Source of the DNA: Allobosea sp. BK604
Lineage (GTDB): Bacteria; Pseudomonadota; Alphaproteobacteria; Rhizobiales; Beijerinckiaceae
DNA length: 64,000 bases
Assembly: GCF_004341515.1 (NCBI RefSeq)
Contig: NZ_SLZF01000001.1
Span: 868,001-932,000 of the forward strand
Direction: 5' to 3'
Below the pieces are notes generated by a model. It ran no database searches. It was not told where the DNA came from and was given only the letters and a program-made list of their open reading frames with translations. Below are positions 1-8,729 of the stretch, in pieces. Made by a program: the position numbers and the translations under genes. Position 1 is the first letter of the stretch. Each line of letters starts with the position of its first letter.

Positions 1-1778
1 CACGGCATCGAAACGACGGCCGTCGGGATGCCCTCGCCCTGCAGGATCTCGCGGGCCGCGAGCGCGATCTGAACCTCGGACCCGGTCGAGAGCAGGGTGA
101 TGCGCCGCGCGCCGCCCTCCGCCTCCGCAAGCACATAGGCGCCTCGTGCCGAGCGGTTCTCGCTCTCGCCGTCGCGTCGAAGCTGCGGCAGGCTCTGGCG
201 CGCGAAGACCAGCGAGACTGGCCCCGTGCGATGCTCGAGCGCAATCTCCCAGGCCTCGACCGCCTCGACGGCGTCACAGGGGCGCAGCACCAGCATGTTC
301 GGCATCGCTCGCAACGAGGCGATGATCTCGACGGGCTGGTGGGTCGGCCCGTTCTTGCCGATGCCGATGGAGTCATGGCTGAAGACGAAGAGCGTCGGCA
401 GCCCCATCAGCGCGGCCATGCGCATGGCCGGCCGCTCATAGTCCGAAAACGGCAAATAGGTGACGGCGAGCGGAATGATCCCGCCATGAGCCGCCATGCC
501 GTTGGCGAGCGCCCCCATCGCATGCTCGCGGACGCCGCAATGCAGATAGCGACCGGACCGATGACCGGCATCGAAGGCGGCGAGCTGCCGCTTATGGTTG
601 GTCGGCGCTTCGAGATCGGCGCAGGCCGTCATGATCTCGGGCAGCACCTCGTAAAGCGCCGCCGCGATCTCGCCGGAACTGGCGATGGCGATTTCGGCGC
701 GTCCCTCCCCGGCCGCGCGAGTCTTGTAGGCCTGGATCGCTTCACGCCAGCGGGGTTTCAGCGTGCGGGCCTGGATGCGCTCGAACTCGTCGCGCACAGC
801 CTCTCCACTGGTCGCAAGGCGCATCGTCCAGGCCGCGCGTGCACGCGATCCTGCCGACGACGTGGCACGCCAGGTTTCACCGATCGACGCCGGTATCTCG
901 AAGCTGTCGCCTGTCCAGCCATAGCGCTCGGCCATCTCCGCGCGATCCTGCGGGAACAGCTTGCCGGAATGGCCGCCGCGCTGCCCTTCCAGCCGCGGAA
1001 TGCCGCGCGCGATCGTGGTCCGGCAGGCGATCAGCGACGGACGCGGATTGCATTTGGCGGCCGTGATCGCCGCATCGATCGCCGCAATGTCGTGGCCGTC
1101 GATCTCCTGCACGTGCCAGCCGCCGACGCGGAAGCGTTCGGCGACATTCTCCGAGATCGAGAGCGAGGTCGCGCCATCATCCGTAATGGCGTTGTCGTCC
1201 CAGAAGAAGGTGAGCTTGCCCAGCCGCAAATGCCCCGCGAGCTGGATCACCTCCTGCCCGACGCCTTCCTGCAGGCAGCCATCGCCAACGAAGGCCCAGG
1301 TGCGGTGGTCGACAAGCGCGTCGCCGAAGCGGGCGTTCAGCGAGGCTTCGGCGATCGCCATGCCCAGCGCGTTGGCGATGCCCTGCCCAAGCGGACCGGT
1401 CGTCGTCTCGATTCCGGCCGGGGGATCATATTCCGGATGTCCGGCGCAAGGTGAACCGAGTTCTCGGAAACGCTTCACCGCATCGAGCGGGATATGACGG
1501 TAGCCCGTGAGGTGAAGCAGCGAATAGAGCAGCATCGAGCCATGGCCGTTGGACAGCACCACACGGTCGCGATCGGGCCAGGTCGGATCGGCCGGGTCGA
1601 ACCGCAAGTGGCGCGCATAGAGCGTCGTGGCGATCTCGGCCATGCCGAGCGGCACGCCCTGGTGGCCTTCACCGGCGGCGAGAATGGCATCGACGGAGAG
1701 AAACCGGATCGCATGGGCCATCATCGCGAGATCGGGCGATAGCCGGTCGAGCGGCACCAGTTCCGGACAGTCGTTCAA
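1..1778 (-). CDS. tkt: Transketolase, 3' part missing at the window edge
   Basis: This encodes a thiamine-diphosphate transketolase that moves two-carbon units between sugar phosphates in the pentose phosphate or Calvin pathways. About 592 codons are present and the C-terminus lies beyond base 1. Visible family motifs are GEGHQG near residue 37, LSNGHGS near 76, GPLGQG near 125, the ThDP/Mg motif GDGCLQEG near 160 with a downstream Asn, and VREHAMGA near 415 carrying the catalytic Glu of the pyrimidine domain. The start is TTG at 1778, preceded by a GGGAGG site at proper spacing; in-frame ATGs about 54 bases downstream are alternatives. It is transcribed away from the catabolic genes and is probably unrelated housekeeping or carbon-fixation machinery. 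Confidence 0.92.
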   Translation of the reverse strand, partial: MNDCPELVPLDRLSPDLAMMAHAIRFLSVDAILAAGEGHQGVPLGMAEIATTLYARHLRFDPADPTWPDRDRVVLSNGHGSMLLYSLLHLTGYRHIPLDAVKRFRELGSPCAGHPEYDPPAGIETTTGPLGQGIANALGMAIAEASLNARFGDALVDHRTWAFVGDGCLQEGVGQEVIQLAGHLRLGKLTFFWDDNAITDDGATSLSISENVAERFRVGGWHVQEIDGHDIAAIDAAITAAKCNPRPSLIACRTTIARGIPRLEGQRGGHSGKLFPQDRAEMAERYGWTGDSFEIPASIGETWRATSSAGSRARAAWTMRLATSGEAVRDEFERIQARTLKPRWREAIQAYKTRAAGEGRAEIAIASSGEIAAALYEVLPEIMTACADLEAPTNHKRQLAAFDAGHRSGRYLHCGVREHAMGALANGMAAHGGIIPLAVTYLPFSDYERPAMRMAALMGLPTLFVFSHDSIGIGKNGPTHQPVEIIASLRAMPNMLVLRPCDAVEAVEAWEIALEHRTGPVSLVFARQSLPQLRRDGESENRSARGAYVLAEAEGGARRITLLSTGSEVQIALAAREILQGEGIPTAVVSMP

Positions 1779-2271
1779 AATCGGCCTCCCGCATCATTCG
1801 ATAGGAAGTGCCGATAGTGCCGACGTTCGCGCCGCGGCATAAACGCAAAAATTAGAGCAATCGGTGAATCTGAATCATGCTCCGGCGCAGCGGCTCGTTC
1901 AGATCCAGCATGGCGCCATCGTCCGATCCTTTGGACGCTGGGTTCAATTTTTGTGGGCTTCTGAGCGGATGGTGCAGCGGCTAGCCTGCCTCCGCACGGG
2001 TACTGGCAACATCGATGCAGCTTCGGAGACCAATAATTCCCGCGCTGCAGTTTTATCGCATAATCATATAATTGAATACCTATAATTCATTAGACAGTAT
2101 AGCCGCCTGCCCATAGGCTCCAGCTAGATCAGATGGGAACGAGGTCATCACCGATGGCTGGAGACTGGCTTTGCTGCGCAGGCATCGGCTGCGCTTACGT
2201 CGCCTCTGCGCGACGTTTGACACCGTGGTCGAGCACCGCATCAGTCGCCGTCGGGATACGGTGACGTCGCG
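1779..2271. other. Intergenic region, divergent, with an AT-rich patch
   Basis: About 490 bases separate the transketolase start from the first plus-strand catabolic gene. No open frame here has a recognisable family. A conspicuously AT-rich stretch at about 2050-2095 contains TATAAT at 2081-2086 and an imperfect AATTGAAT/AATTCATT inverted repeat. This is the most likely place for the promoter and operator of the 2272-11183 operon. The assignment is inference from base composition only. Confidence 0.35.
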
Positions 2272-3258
2272 ATGTTGCCAATCACCATCGCCACAGGCTC
2301 CTATGATCGCGTCCAGGCCATCATCGACGGCACCGTGCCGGTCCAGGGATGCGCCGTCTCCTATTTCCCGCTGGATATCGAAGAGGTCACCTACCGAACC
2401 TTCGAGCATGCGGAGTTCGATGTCGCCGAGGTCTCGTTCTCGAACTACATGGTCGCCCGGTCGCGCGGCGCGTTGAACTATATCGCGATCCCCGTCTTCA
2501 CCTCGCGGATGTTCCGCCATTCCGCGATCTACATCCGGGACGATGCCGGGATCCGCGAGCCCCAGGATCTGCGCGGACGCCGCGTCGGCGTTCCGACCTA
2601 TGCCATGACCGCGGCACTATGGATGCGGGGCATCCTCGCATCGGACTTCGATGTCCAGCCGTCGCAGATCGAATGGCGAACCGGCGGCCTCGAGCAATCG
2701 GGCCGCGCCGCCCGCTTCCCGCTCGATGCCGGACCGGATGTCCGGATCGTCCCGATCGAGCCCGGCCAGACGCTCTCGGCGATGCTGCGCGACGGCGAGA
2801 TCGATGCGCTGATCACGGCGCGCGCACCATCCTGCTTCACCCAGCGCGCACCCGGCATCTCGCGCCTGTTTCCCGATTATCGCCGCGTCGAGCAGGACTA
2901 CTATCGCCGCACCGGGCTCTTCCCGATCATGCACGGAATCGCGGTCCGGGAGACGCTGGCCCAAGCCCATCCCTGGCTGCCCAACAGCCTGTTGAAAGCC
3001 TTCCAGGACGCCAAAAGCCGGGCGCTTGCCGGGCTGGACGATCTCACAGCCTCAAAGCTCGCCCTTCCCTGGGCGGCGGCGCTTGCCGAGGAAGCCGCCT
3101 CCGTCATGGGCGCGGATTTCTGGCGCTACGGCTTCAAGGACAACCTGCCGGAGCTCGAGATCATGACCGCCTGGGCCGATGCCCAGGGGCTGACCGCGCG
3201 GCGGATGACTCCGGCCGAACTCTTCCATCCAGCGACGCGAGGGCGGGCATACGTCTAG
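2272..3258 (+). CDS. 4,5-dihydroxyphthalate decarboxylase-like protein (type 2 periplasmic-binding fold)
   Basis: The 328-residue protein resembles the Pht5 family of 4,5-dihydroxyphthalate decarboxylases, which use a periplasmic-binding-protein fold as a cytoplasmic enzyme. Family-like features are the opening ITIATGSYDR, the DVAEVSFSNYM segment near residue 52, the IYIRDDAGIREPQDLRGRRVGVP segment near 90-110, and a C-terminal WRYGFKDN/ELEIMTAWADAQGL region. There is no signal peptide, which argues against a classical transport role although an ABC importer follows downstream. It is the first gene of the plus-strand operon. It could decarboxylate an ortho-hydroxy aromatic acid or act as a cytoplasmic binding protein; the exact substrate cannot be read from sequence. 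Confidence 0.78.
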   Translation: MLPITIATGSYDRVQAIIDGTVPVQGCAVSYFPLDIEEVTYRTFEHAEFDVAEVSFSNYMVARSRGALNYIAIPVFTSRMFRHSAIYIRDDAGIREPQDLRGRRVGVPTYAMTAALWMRGILASDFDVQPSQIEWRTGGLEQSGRAARFPLDAGPDVRIVPIEPGQTLSAMLRDGEIDALITARAPSCFTQRAPGISRLFPDYRRVEQDYYRRTGLFPIMHGIAVRETLAQAHPWLPNSLLKAFQDAKSRALAGLDDLTASKLALPWAAALAEEAASVMGADFWRYGFKDNLPELEIMTAWADAQGLTARRMTPAELFHPATRGRAYV

Positions 3259-3325
3259 CCGCCCGACCGCAATGTCGAAGGCGAATACGCCAGCATGGAA
3301 AATGCATGACCAGAAGGGGGATCAC

Positions 3326-4423
3326 ATGACGTCGAATTCATCATTCTCGAACGGCACATCGACCAGCCGCCGCAGCTTCCTCCGCAATTTCGGCGCCTTC
3401 GCCGCCGCGGGCTGCATGTGCGGGCGCGTCCATGCCCAAACCGTCCCAGGGGCTGCCGCTCCCGCGCTCGCCAAGCCCTATCGCATCGACACCCATCACC
3501 ACATCCTGCCTCCCGCCTTCCTGGCGGAGGAGCGTGCCCGCGTCCTCGATTCCTCGCAAGGCATCAACACCGATGTCATCGATGGCTGGACGCCGCAGCG
3601 GGCCCTCGCCGACATGGACAAGGCCGGCGTCCAGACCTCCGTCGTCTCGATCTCCACGCCCGGCGTCTACTATGGCGACGTGGGACAGGGGCGGCGCCTC
3701 GCGCGTCTCTGCAATGATTACGGCGCCACACTGATCCGCGACTATCCCGGCCGCTTCGGCATGTTCGCCGCCATTCCCCTGCCCGATGTCGAGGGCAGCT
3801 TGCGCGAGATCGAATACGCGCTCGATGTGCTCAAGCTCGACGGCATCGGCCTGATGACCAGCTATGCCGATCGCTGGCCCGGGGACCCCGCCTTCTTCCC
3901 CGTCTTCCAGGAGCTCAACCGACGCAAGGCTGTCGTGTATTTCCACCCGACGGCGCCGAATTGCTGCGGCTCGCTGGTTCCGGACGTCTCCTCCGCTCTG
4001 GTCGAATACCCGACCGACACAACCCGCTGCGCCGCGAGCCTCGCGGTCAACGGCACCTTCTCCAAATGCCCCGACATCAAGTTCATCTTCTCGCATGGCG
4101 GCGGCTCGCTGCCGACCTTCGCGGCGAGGCTCGACCGGACCTTCCGGAACATGCCGAAGGCCAAGGAGAACATGCCGAAGGGCGCGATGTACGAGTTCCA
4201 GCGGCAATATTACGACGTCGTCGCCGCGACCAACGAGATCACGATGGCGGGCGTGACCAAATTCGTGCCGCCGACCCAGATCCTGCTCGGCAGCGACTTC
4301 CCCTATCGCCCGGCCAAGGAGGCCACGGACGGTCTGAGGAGCCTGAAGCTCTTCTCCGATTCCGAGCTGATGGCGATCGAGCGCGACAACGCCGTGCGAT
4401 TGATCCCTCGCCTGGCCTCGTAA
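3326..4423 (+). CDS. Tat-exported amidohydrolase (amidohydrolase_2/ACMSD-like)
   Basis: This is a 365-residue metal-dependent hydrolase or decarboxylase of the amidohydrolase_2 group, which includes aminocarboxymuconate-semialdehyde decarboxylase and gamma-resorcylate decarboxylase. The N-terminus has a twin-arginine signal, SRRSFLRNFGAFAAAG, so the folded protein should be exported to the periplasm, unusual for this family. Metal-site motifs are DTHHH near residue 52, FHPTAP near 206, FSHGGG near 254 and GSDFPY near 322. ATG 3326 was chosen because AAGGGGG lies directly upstream; an in-frame ATG at 3272 lacks such a site and would bury the Tat motif. It sits between the decarboxylase-like gene and the binding-protein gene, suggesting it prepares a substrate before uptake. 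Confidence 0.85.
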   Translation: MTSNSSFSNGTSTSRRSFLRNFGAFAAAGCMCGRVHAQTVPGAAAPALAKPYRIDTHHHILPPAFLAEERARVLDSSQGINTDVIDGWTPQRALADMDKAGVQTSVVSISTPGVYYGDVGQGRRLARLCNDYGATLIRDYPGRFGMFAAIPLPDVEGSLREIEYALDVLKLDGIGLMTSYADRWPGDPAFFPVFQELNRRKAVVYFHPTAPNCCGSLVPDVSSALVEYPTDTTRCAASLAVNGTFSKCPDIKFIFSHGGGSLPTFAARLDRTFRNMPKAKENMPKGAMYEFQRQYYDVVAATNEITMAGVTKFVPPTQILLGSDFPYRPAKEATDGLRSLKLFSDSELMAIERDNAVRLIPRLAS

Positions 4424-4482
4424 ATCGTTGCGCACAAAGCGAAGCGCCTGCCTCGGCAGGCGCGGATTCGGGAGGACAATGC

Positions 4483-5472
4483 ATGGCACGACATGACATC
4501 ACCAGAAGGCGGGCCCTTGCGCTCGCCATGGCTGCGGCCGCAGCTCCGTTCGCGGCCGCCCCGGTGCTCGGCCAATCGCGCACGAAACTGCGCGTAGGCA
4601 AGGCGATCGCGGCACAGATGTCCTTCGCCGGGCTGGAAGTCGGCCAGGCCGCCGAGATCTGGAAGGAGGCGGGCCTCGATATCGAGATCGTCTCCTTCAC
4701 CGGCGACGCGCGCATGCAGCAGGCTTTCGCGGCCGGCTCGATCGATATCGGCCTCGGCTCCGGGCCCGCCATGGGCTACGCCTCCAAGGGCGTGCCGGCC
4801 CATGCCGTCGCCTCGCTTGCCAATCGGCCCGATAACTTCGTCATCGCGGTCGGGGAAAAGAGCGGCGTCAAGACGATCGACGAGATGAAGGGCAAGCGCA
4901 TCGGCGTGACCACGCTGGGCTCGCTGACGGAATGGCTCGCCCGCACCACCTCCGCCCGACGCGGCTGGGGCCCGACCGGGATGGAGATCGTCTCGATGGG
5001 CGAGACGCGCTCCCGGCTTGCGGCCCTGGAAGCCGGCGAACTTTCCGCCATCGTCACCTCGGCCGTCCAGGCCTTCCAGATGGAAGCGGACAAGAAGGGC
5101 CGGGTGCTCGTCTCGTTCGGCGCGGACGTGCCGCATTTCCACACGAACATCATTTTCGCCCATGACGACCTGATCGCGAAGCGGCCGGACGATCTCAAGC
5201 GCTTCCTGAGCGCCTGGTTCAAGACCGCGAAATACATGCGCGAGAACAAGGCCGACAGCGTCAAGGCGATCGCCCGCACGATGCGCCTGCCGGAAGAGGC
5301 GATCTCGCGCTCCTACGAGCTCGAGCTCGGCTCCATGTCCATGGACGGGGCTTTCGATCCCGAGGCGCTGAAGGTCATCCAGAGCTCCCTGAAAGAGCTC
5401 GGCATCACCGAGACACCTCCGCCCATCGAAAAGCTCTACACGCCGGGCTTCGCCCCGGTGTCGTCAAGCTAG
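4483..5472 (+). CDS. ABC transporter substrate-binding protein (NMT1/SsuA-like)
   Basis: The 329-residue protein is the extracytoplasmic binding component of the importer encoded just downstream. It begins with an RRRALALAMAAAAAP signal region, probably Tat-type, with cleavage near residue 30. The mature part has the NMT1/THI5/SsuA pattern: KLRVGKAIAAQMSF, GLDIEIVSFTGDARMQQAF, GSIDIGLGSGPAMG and MKGKRIGVTTLGS. The ATG at 4483 follows GGAGGACAAT. Members bind taurine, sulfonates, nitrate, pyrimidine precursors or aromatic acids. The neighbouring hydrolases make a nitrogen-containing or aromatic ligand more likely here, but that is inference. Confidence 0.9.
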   Translation: MARHDITRRRALALAMAAAAAPFAAAPVLGQSRTKLRVGKAIAAQMSFAGLEVGQAAEIWKEAGLDIEIVSFTGDARMQQAFAAGSIDIGLGSGPAMGYASKGVPAHAVASLANRPDNFVIAVGEKSGVKTIDEMKGKRIGVTTLGSLTEWLARTTSARRGWGPTGMEIVSMGETRSRLAALEAGELSAIVTSAVQAFQMEADKKGRVLVSFGADVPHFHTNIIFAHDDLIAKRPDDLKRFLSAWFKTAKYMRENKADSVKAIARTMRLPEEAISRSYELELGSMSMDGAFDPEALKVIQSSLKELGITETPPPIEKLYTPGFAPVSSS

Positions 5473-5501
5473 TCTCCGATCTGCAACATCGTTGGACCCG
5501 A

Positions 5502-6362
5502 ATGAACAAGATGACCCCCGCCGGGCAGATCGTATCCAGCCAGACGGCCGCGATCTCCATTCAGAATGTCCGGCAGCAATATCCCGGCCGCCACTCTTCA
5601 GCCGCCGTCCTCGCCCTGGACGATATCTCGCTCGACATCCCGCGCGGAGAATTCGTCTGCCTGCTCGGACCTTCGGGCTGCGGCAAGAGCACGCTCCTGA
5701 ACATCGTCGGCGGGCTCATCAAGCCGACCGCCGGCAAGGTCCAGGTTTCCGGCCGGACGATCGACGGCCCCTCGCCGCGGGACATCGCCTTCATCTTCCA
5801 GGAAAGCACCTTGCTGCCCTGGTACACGATCCGCGAGAATTTCCACGTTTCCTTCAAGTTCAGCCGCATCGCCAGGTCCGAATGGCAGAGCCGCACCGAG
5901 GAGGCGCTGGCGGCCGTCGGGATGTCGCGGTTCATCGACCACTATCCGGAGCAGCTCTCCGTGGGCATGCGCCAGCGCGTGAATCTCGCGCGCGGCATCG
6001 CGCTCGGCACCGACATCATCCTGATGGACGAGCCCTTCGCGGCGCTGGACGAGCAGACGCGCATGGTGCTGGGCGAGGATCTCTCAGAGCTACTGGCCAA
6101 GACGGGCAAGACCATCGTCTTCGTCACGCATAGCCTGGCCGAGGCGGTCTTCCTGTCCGACCGCGTCTATGTGATGGCCGCCCGCCCCGGCCGCCTCAAG
6201 ACGATCGTCGAGATCGACGAGCCGCATCCGCGCTCCCCGGACTTCATGCTGACGACGCGCTTCGGCGACCTGCGCAACCAGCTCTACGGGCTGCTGCGCG
6301 ACGAGGTGCGCGAGGGACTGCAGATCGAACGCAAATCCAGCGCGGCGGCAGGTCGGACATGA
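5502..6362 (+). CDS. ABC transporter ATP-binding protein (SsuB/TauB-like) with altered signature motif
   Basis: This 286-residue ATPase powers the importer formed with the two following permeases. Visible motifs are Walker A GPSGCGKST (56-64), Q-loop FQEST (about 99-103), Walker B DIILMDEP (171-178), D-loop ALDE and switch histidine FVTHS (H210). The signature is LSVGM (152-156) instead of LSGGM: codon GTG at 5961 places Val where the invariant second Gly normally contacts ATP. Everything else looks intact. The gene overlaps the next permease by ATGA, so the two are probably translationally coupled. The substitution may lower ATPase activity or be tolerated; see findings. Confidence 0.93.
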   Translation: MNKMTPAGQIVSSQTAAISIQNVRQQYPGRHSSAAVLALDDISLDIPRGEFVCLLGPSGCGKSTLLNIVGGLIKPTAGKVQVSGRTIDGPSPRDIAFIFQESTLLPWYTIRENFHVSFKFSRIARSEWQSRTEEALAAVGMSRFIDHYPEQLSVGMRQRVNLARGIALGTDIILMDEPFAALDEQTRMVLGEDLSELLAKTGKTIVFVTHSLAEAVFLSDRVYVMAARPGRLKTIVEIDEPHPRSPDFMLTTRFGDLRNQLYGLLRDEVREGLQIERKSSAAAGRT

Positions 6363-7117
6363 TCGGGGATGCAAGCAATCTGTCCTCGCGTGCGATCCAG
6401 CTCGGCTTTCTCGCGCTCCTGGTCGGGGCCTGGCAGCTGCTGAGCTCGCTCGGAACCATCAGCCCGCTCCTGCTCCCCTCGCCCGACTCGGTCCGCATCG
6501 CCTTCGTCAAGCTGGTCGAGAGCGGGCAGTTCTGGTCGAGCTTGCGCGTCACCGGGTCGACGGTGCTGCAGGCCTGGGCGATCGCGATGATCGCCGGCTC
6601 GGCGGCTGCCTATGCGATCACCCGCTCGCGCTTCCTCGTCGCCGTCTTCGAGCCGGTGATCGCCGGCATCTTCGCAATCCCGCTGACGCTGCTATTCCCG
6701 CTCTACATCCTCTTCCTGGGGATCGGGCCCAGCTCCAAGGTGGCCTATGCGGCGACATACGGGTTCTTCCCGGTCGCGCTGAACGCCATCGCCGGGTTCT
6801 CGGCGGTGAAGGAGCATTACCTGCGCGCAGCGCACTCGATGGGCGCGTCTGCGTTCGCGACCTTCCGCCATGTGATGCTGCCGGCGAGCTTTCCGATCAT
6901 CCTGACCGGCATCCGGATCAGCTTCTTCATCACCTTCGCCTCGGTGCTGGGGGGCGAGACGCTGTCCTCCGTCACGGGCATCGGCAAGCGCATCGCCCTC
7001 GCAGCCGAGCTGATGGAACCGGCCGAGATGTTCGCCTGGATCGTCTTCGTGATCGTGTTCTCGGTGGCGACCAACATGGTGCTGTCCATGCTCGAGAGCC
7101 GCGCGAGCGCGCAATGA
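6359..7117 (+). CDS. ABC transporter permease (SsuC/TauC-like), first subunit
   Basis: The 252-residue hydrophobic protein has about six membrane segments and a BPD_transp_1 EAA loop near AAHSMGASAFATFRHVMLPA, where the ATPase docks. The start ATG at 6359 overlaps the stop of the ATPase gene in an ATGA, and the protein ends close to a second permease gene. It forms the membrane channel of the importer with that paralogue. The pair of different permeases suggests a heterodimeric channel, whereas classic SsuC/TauC systems use a homodimer. Substrate specificity cannot be read from the sequence. Confidence 0.9.
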   Translation: MIGDASNLSSRAIQLGFLALLVGAWQLLSSLGTISPLLLPSPDSVRIAFVKLVESGQFWSSLRVTGSTVLQAWAIAMIAGSAAAYAITRSRFLVAVFEPVIAGIFAIPLTLLFPLYILFLGIGPSSKVAYAATYGFFPVALNAIAGFSAVKEHYLRAAHSMGASAFATFRHVMLPASFPIILTGIRISFFITFASVLGGETLSSVTGIGKRIALAAELMEPAEMFAWIVFVIVFSVATNMVLSMLESRASAQ

Positions 7118-7181
7118 TCCGGCGAGCCTGCAGACAAACGAAGACGACCGCCGCCAAACGGCAACCTTGGATGGACTCTCG

Positions 7182-7943
7182 ATGCGCATGACAACAGGCG
7201 CCCGCATCTTCTGGACCAGATGCGCCATGCTCCTCGCCGCCCTTCTGTGCTGGGAGGTCTATGCCCGCCTCTGGGCCGATACCCGCTTCGTCAGCCCGCC
7301 CTCGCTCGTTCTCCACGCGGCGATCTTCGAGCTGTTCCGCGAGCCCGGCGTCATCGACGCGCTGGTCACCTCGTTGTGGATACTGTTCGTCGCCTACGCC
7401 CTGGCGATCCTGTTCGGCGTCGCCATCGGCCTTGCGGTCGGCTGGAGCAGCTTCGGCCGCAAGGCCTTCTTCCCCGTCGTGCTGCTGCTCTACGGCATTC
7501 CGCAGGTCATCCTGCTGCCGCTCTTCGTGCTGATCTTCGGCATTGGCCCAGCCTGCAAGATCGCCTTCGGGCTCAGCCACGGCTTTTTCCCGATCGCCGT
7601 CAACGTGATCTCGGGCATGAAGAACATCAATATCCTGTACTTGCGCAGCGGCCATTCGCTCGGCGCCTCCAGCTTCGACATCGCCCGCTACATCTATTTG
7701 CCGAACATGCTGCAGAGCCTGTTCACCGGACTGCGCCTGGGCATGACCCTGACCCTGCTCGGCGTCGTGCTCGCCGAGCTCTACGTCTCGACGCAGGGCA
7801 TCGGCTACTGGACGAAGCTCTACGCGGAGACCCACGATCCGGCGCCGCTTTTCGCCCTCATCGCGATCCTCGCATTGATGGCGGTCATCCTGAACGAGCT
7901 CGTTCGCGCCATCGAGCGTCGCGGCTTGCGCTGGCGCGGCTAA
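7182..7943 (+). CDS. ABC transporter permease (SsuC/TauC-like), second subunit
   Basis: This second permease of about 253 residues has the same BPD_transp_1 architecture. The EAA-type loop SGHSLGASSFDIARYIYLP is followed by a membrane segment with the family motif GVVLAELYVSTQGIGY. The start is uncertain: ATG 7182 is given, while TTG 7167 and ATG 7188 are in frame, and none has a strong ribosome-binding site. It lies about 65 bases after the first permease and completes a four-gene importer (binding protein, ATPase, two permeases). About 200 bases of non-coding sequence follow, so the next gene may have its own promoter. Confidence 0.88.
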   Translation: MRMTTGARIFWTRCAMLLAALLCWEVYARLWADTRFVSPPSLVLHAAIFELFREPGVIDALVTSLWILFVAYALAILFGVAIGLAVGWSSFGRKAFFPVVLLLYGIPQVILLPLFVLIFGIGPACKIAFGLSHGFFPIAVNVISGMKNINILYLRSGHSLGASSFDIARYIYLPNMLQSLFTGLRLGMTLTLLGVVLAELYVSTQGIGYWTKLYAETHDPAPLFALIAILALMAVILNELVRAIERRGLRWRG

Positions 7944-8142
7944 GGCCAGCCGAAGGCGATAAAAAGCTAAATTATTTCAGTGCGATACCACCTTAATTCG
8001 ATGATCTCATCCGGAACGGCACGGCCCAGCACATTCATAAAGAAACAAGATAACTGAATGCGGATAAAGCATTGGACCGTATCAACCACGCCTTTTAGGC
8101 TCGTCGATGACATGTCCTCAGGCAAATCAAATGGAGGGGTAA

Positions 8143-8613
8143 GTGATTCGCCAAAATCGTCTAGCAGGGGCCTGGCTTGTCGGCCTTCTGACACTATCCG
8201 CCGCCGGCGCCGCGGCAGCCCGTGACTACATCCCATTGCCGCCTGAGTTCGCCGGCCGCAGCTACTCGCCGGGCGTCGTCACCAAGGGCGGCAAGACGGT
8301 CTGGCTCGCCGGCGTGACGACGCTGAAGGACGAGCAGGGCAAGTCGCTGGCCGGTGATGTCGAGGGCCAGACACGCTTCATCTTCCGCGAGATCGAGCGC
8401 AACCTCGCCAAGGTCGGCGGCAAGCTCGACGACATCGTCACGATGAACGTCTACCTGACCGATGCCCGCAACGGCGGGGATTTCGCCAAGGTCAGGCGCG
8501 AGGTCTTCCCGAAGAATCCTCCTGCCAGCTCGCAGATCACCATCGCTGGCCTGGCCGTGCCAGGCTTCCTCATCGAGATCTCCTGCGTCGCCGTCATCGG
8601 CGACGAGAAATAG
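8143..8613 (+). CDS. RidA/YjgF-family protein with signal peptide
   Basis: The 156-residue protein carries an N-terminal export signal (hydrophobic residues about 8-26, AAGAAAA before the mature part) followed by a RidA-type domain with YSPGVVTKGGKTVWLAGV, KVGGKLDDIVTMNVYLTD and PGFLIEISCVAVI. Cytoplasmic RidA enzymes hydrolyse reactive enamines and imines and need an Arg in the PxARS segment; here the matching stretch is PPASSQITI, so that Arg is Ser. Export plus loss of the Arg point to a RidA subgroup with another role, perhaps deamination of an aminomuconate-like intermediate. The GTG start at 8143 is supported by GGAGGGG seven bases upstream. Confidence 0.85.
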   Translation: MIRQNRLAGAWLVGLLTLSAAGAAAARDYIPLPPEFAGRSYSPGVVTKGGKTVWLAGVTTLKDEQGKSLAGDVEGQTRFIFREIERNLAKVGGKLDDIVTMNVYLTDARNGGDFAKVRREVFPKNPPASSQITIAGLAVPGFLIEISCVAVIGDEK

Positions 8614-8729
8614 CGGCCGCGCAGCGCCGCCACGACGACAACGCCTCGCCCATCGGGCGAGGACGTCTTTTTCCTGGGAACGAGGGGCCCGGCGCAACGC
8701 CGCCGGCCCGAAGAGCGAGAGCGGCATCC

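Noticed and set aside
231-1454. Long plus-strand open frame opposite the transketolase
   Set aside because: It is Arg/Gly-rich shadow sequence; the minus frame gives a complete set of transketolase motifs.
1864-2085. 73-codon plus-strand frame before the first catabolic gene
   Set aside because: No ribosome site, no family resemblance and it overlaps the AT-rich presumed promoter.
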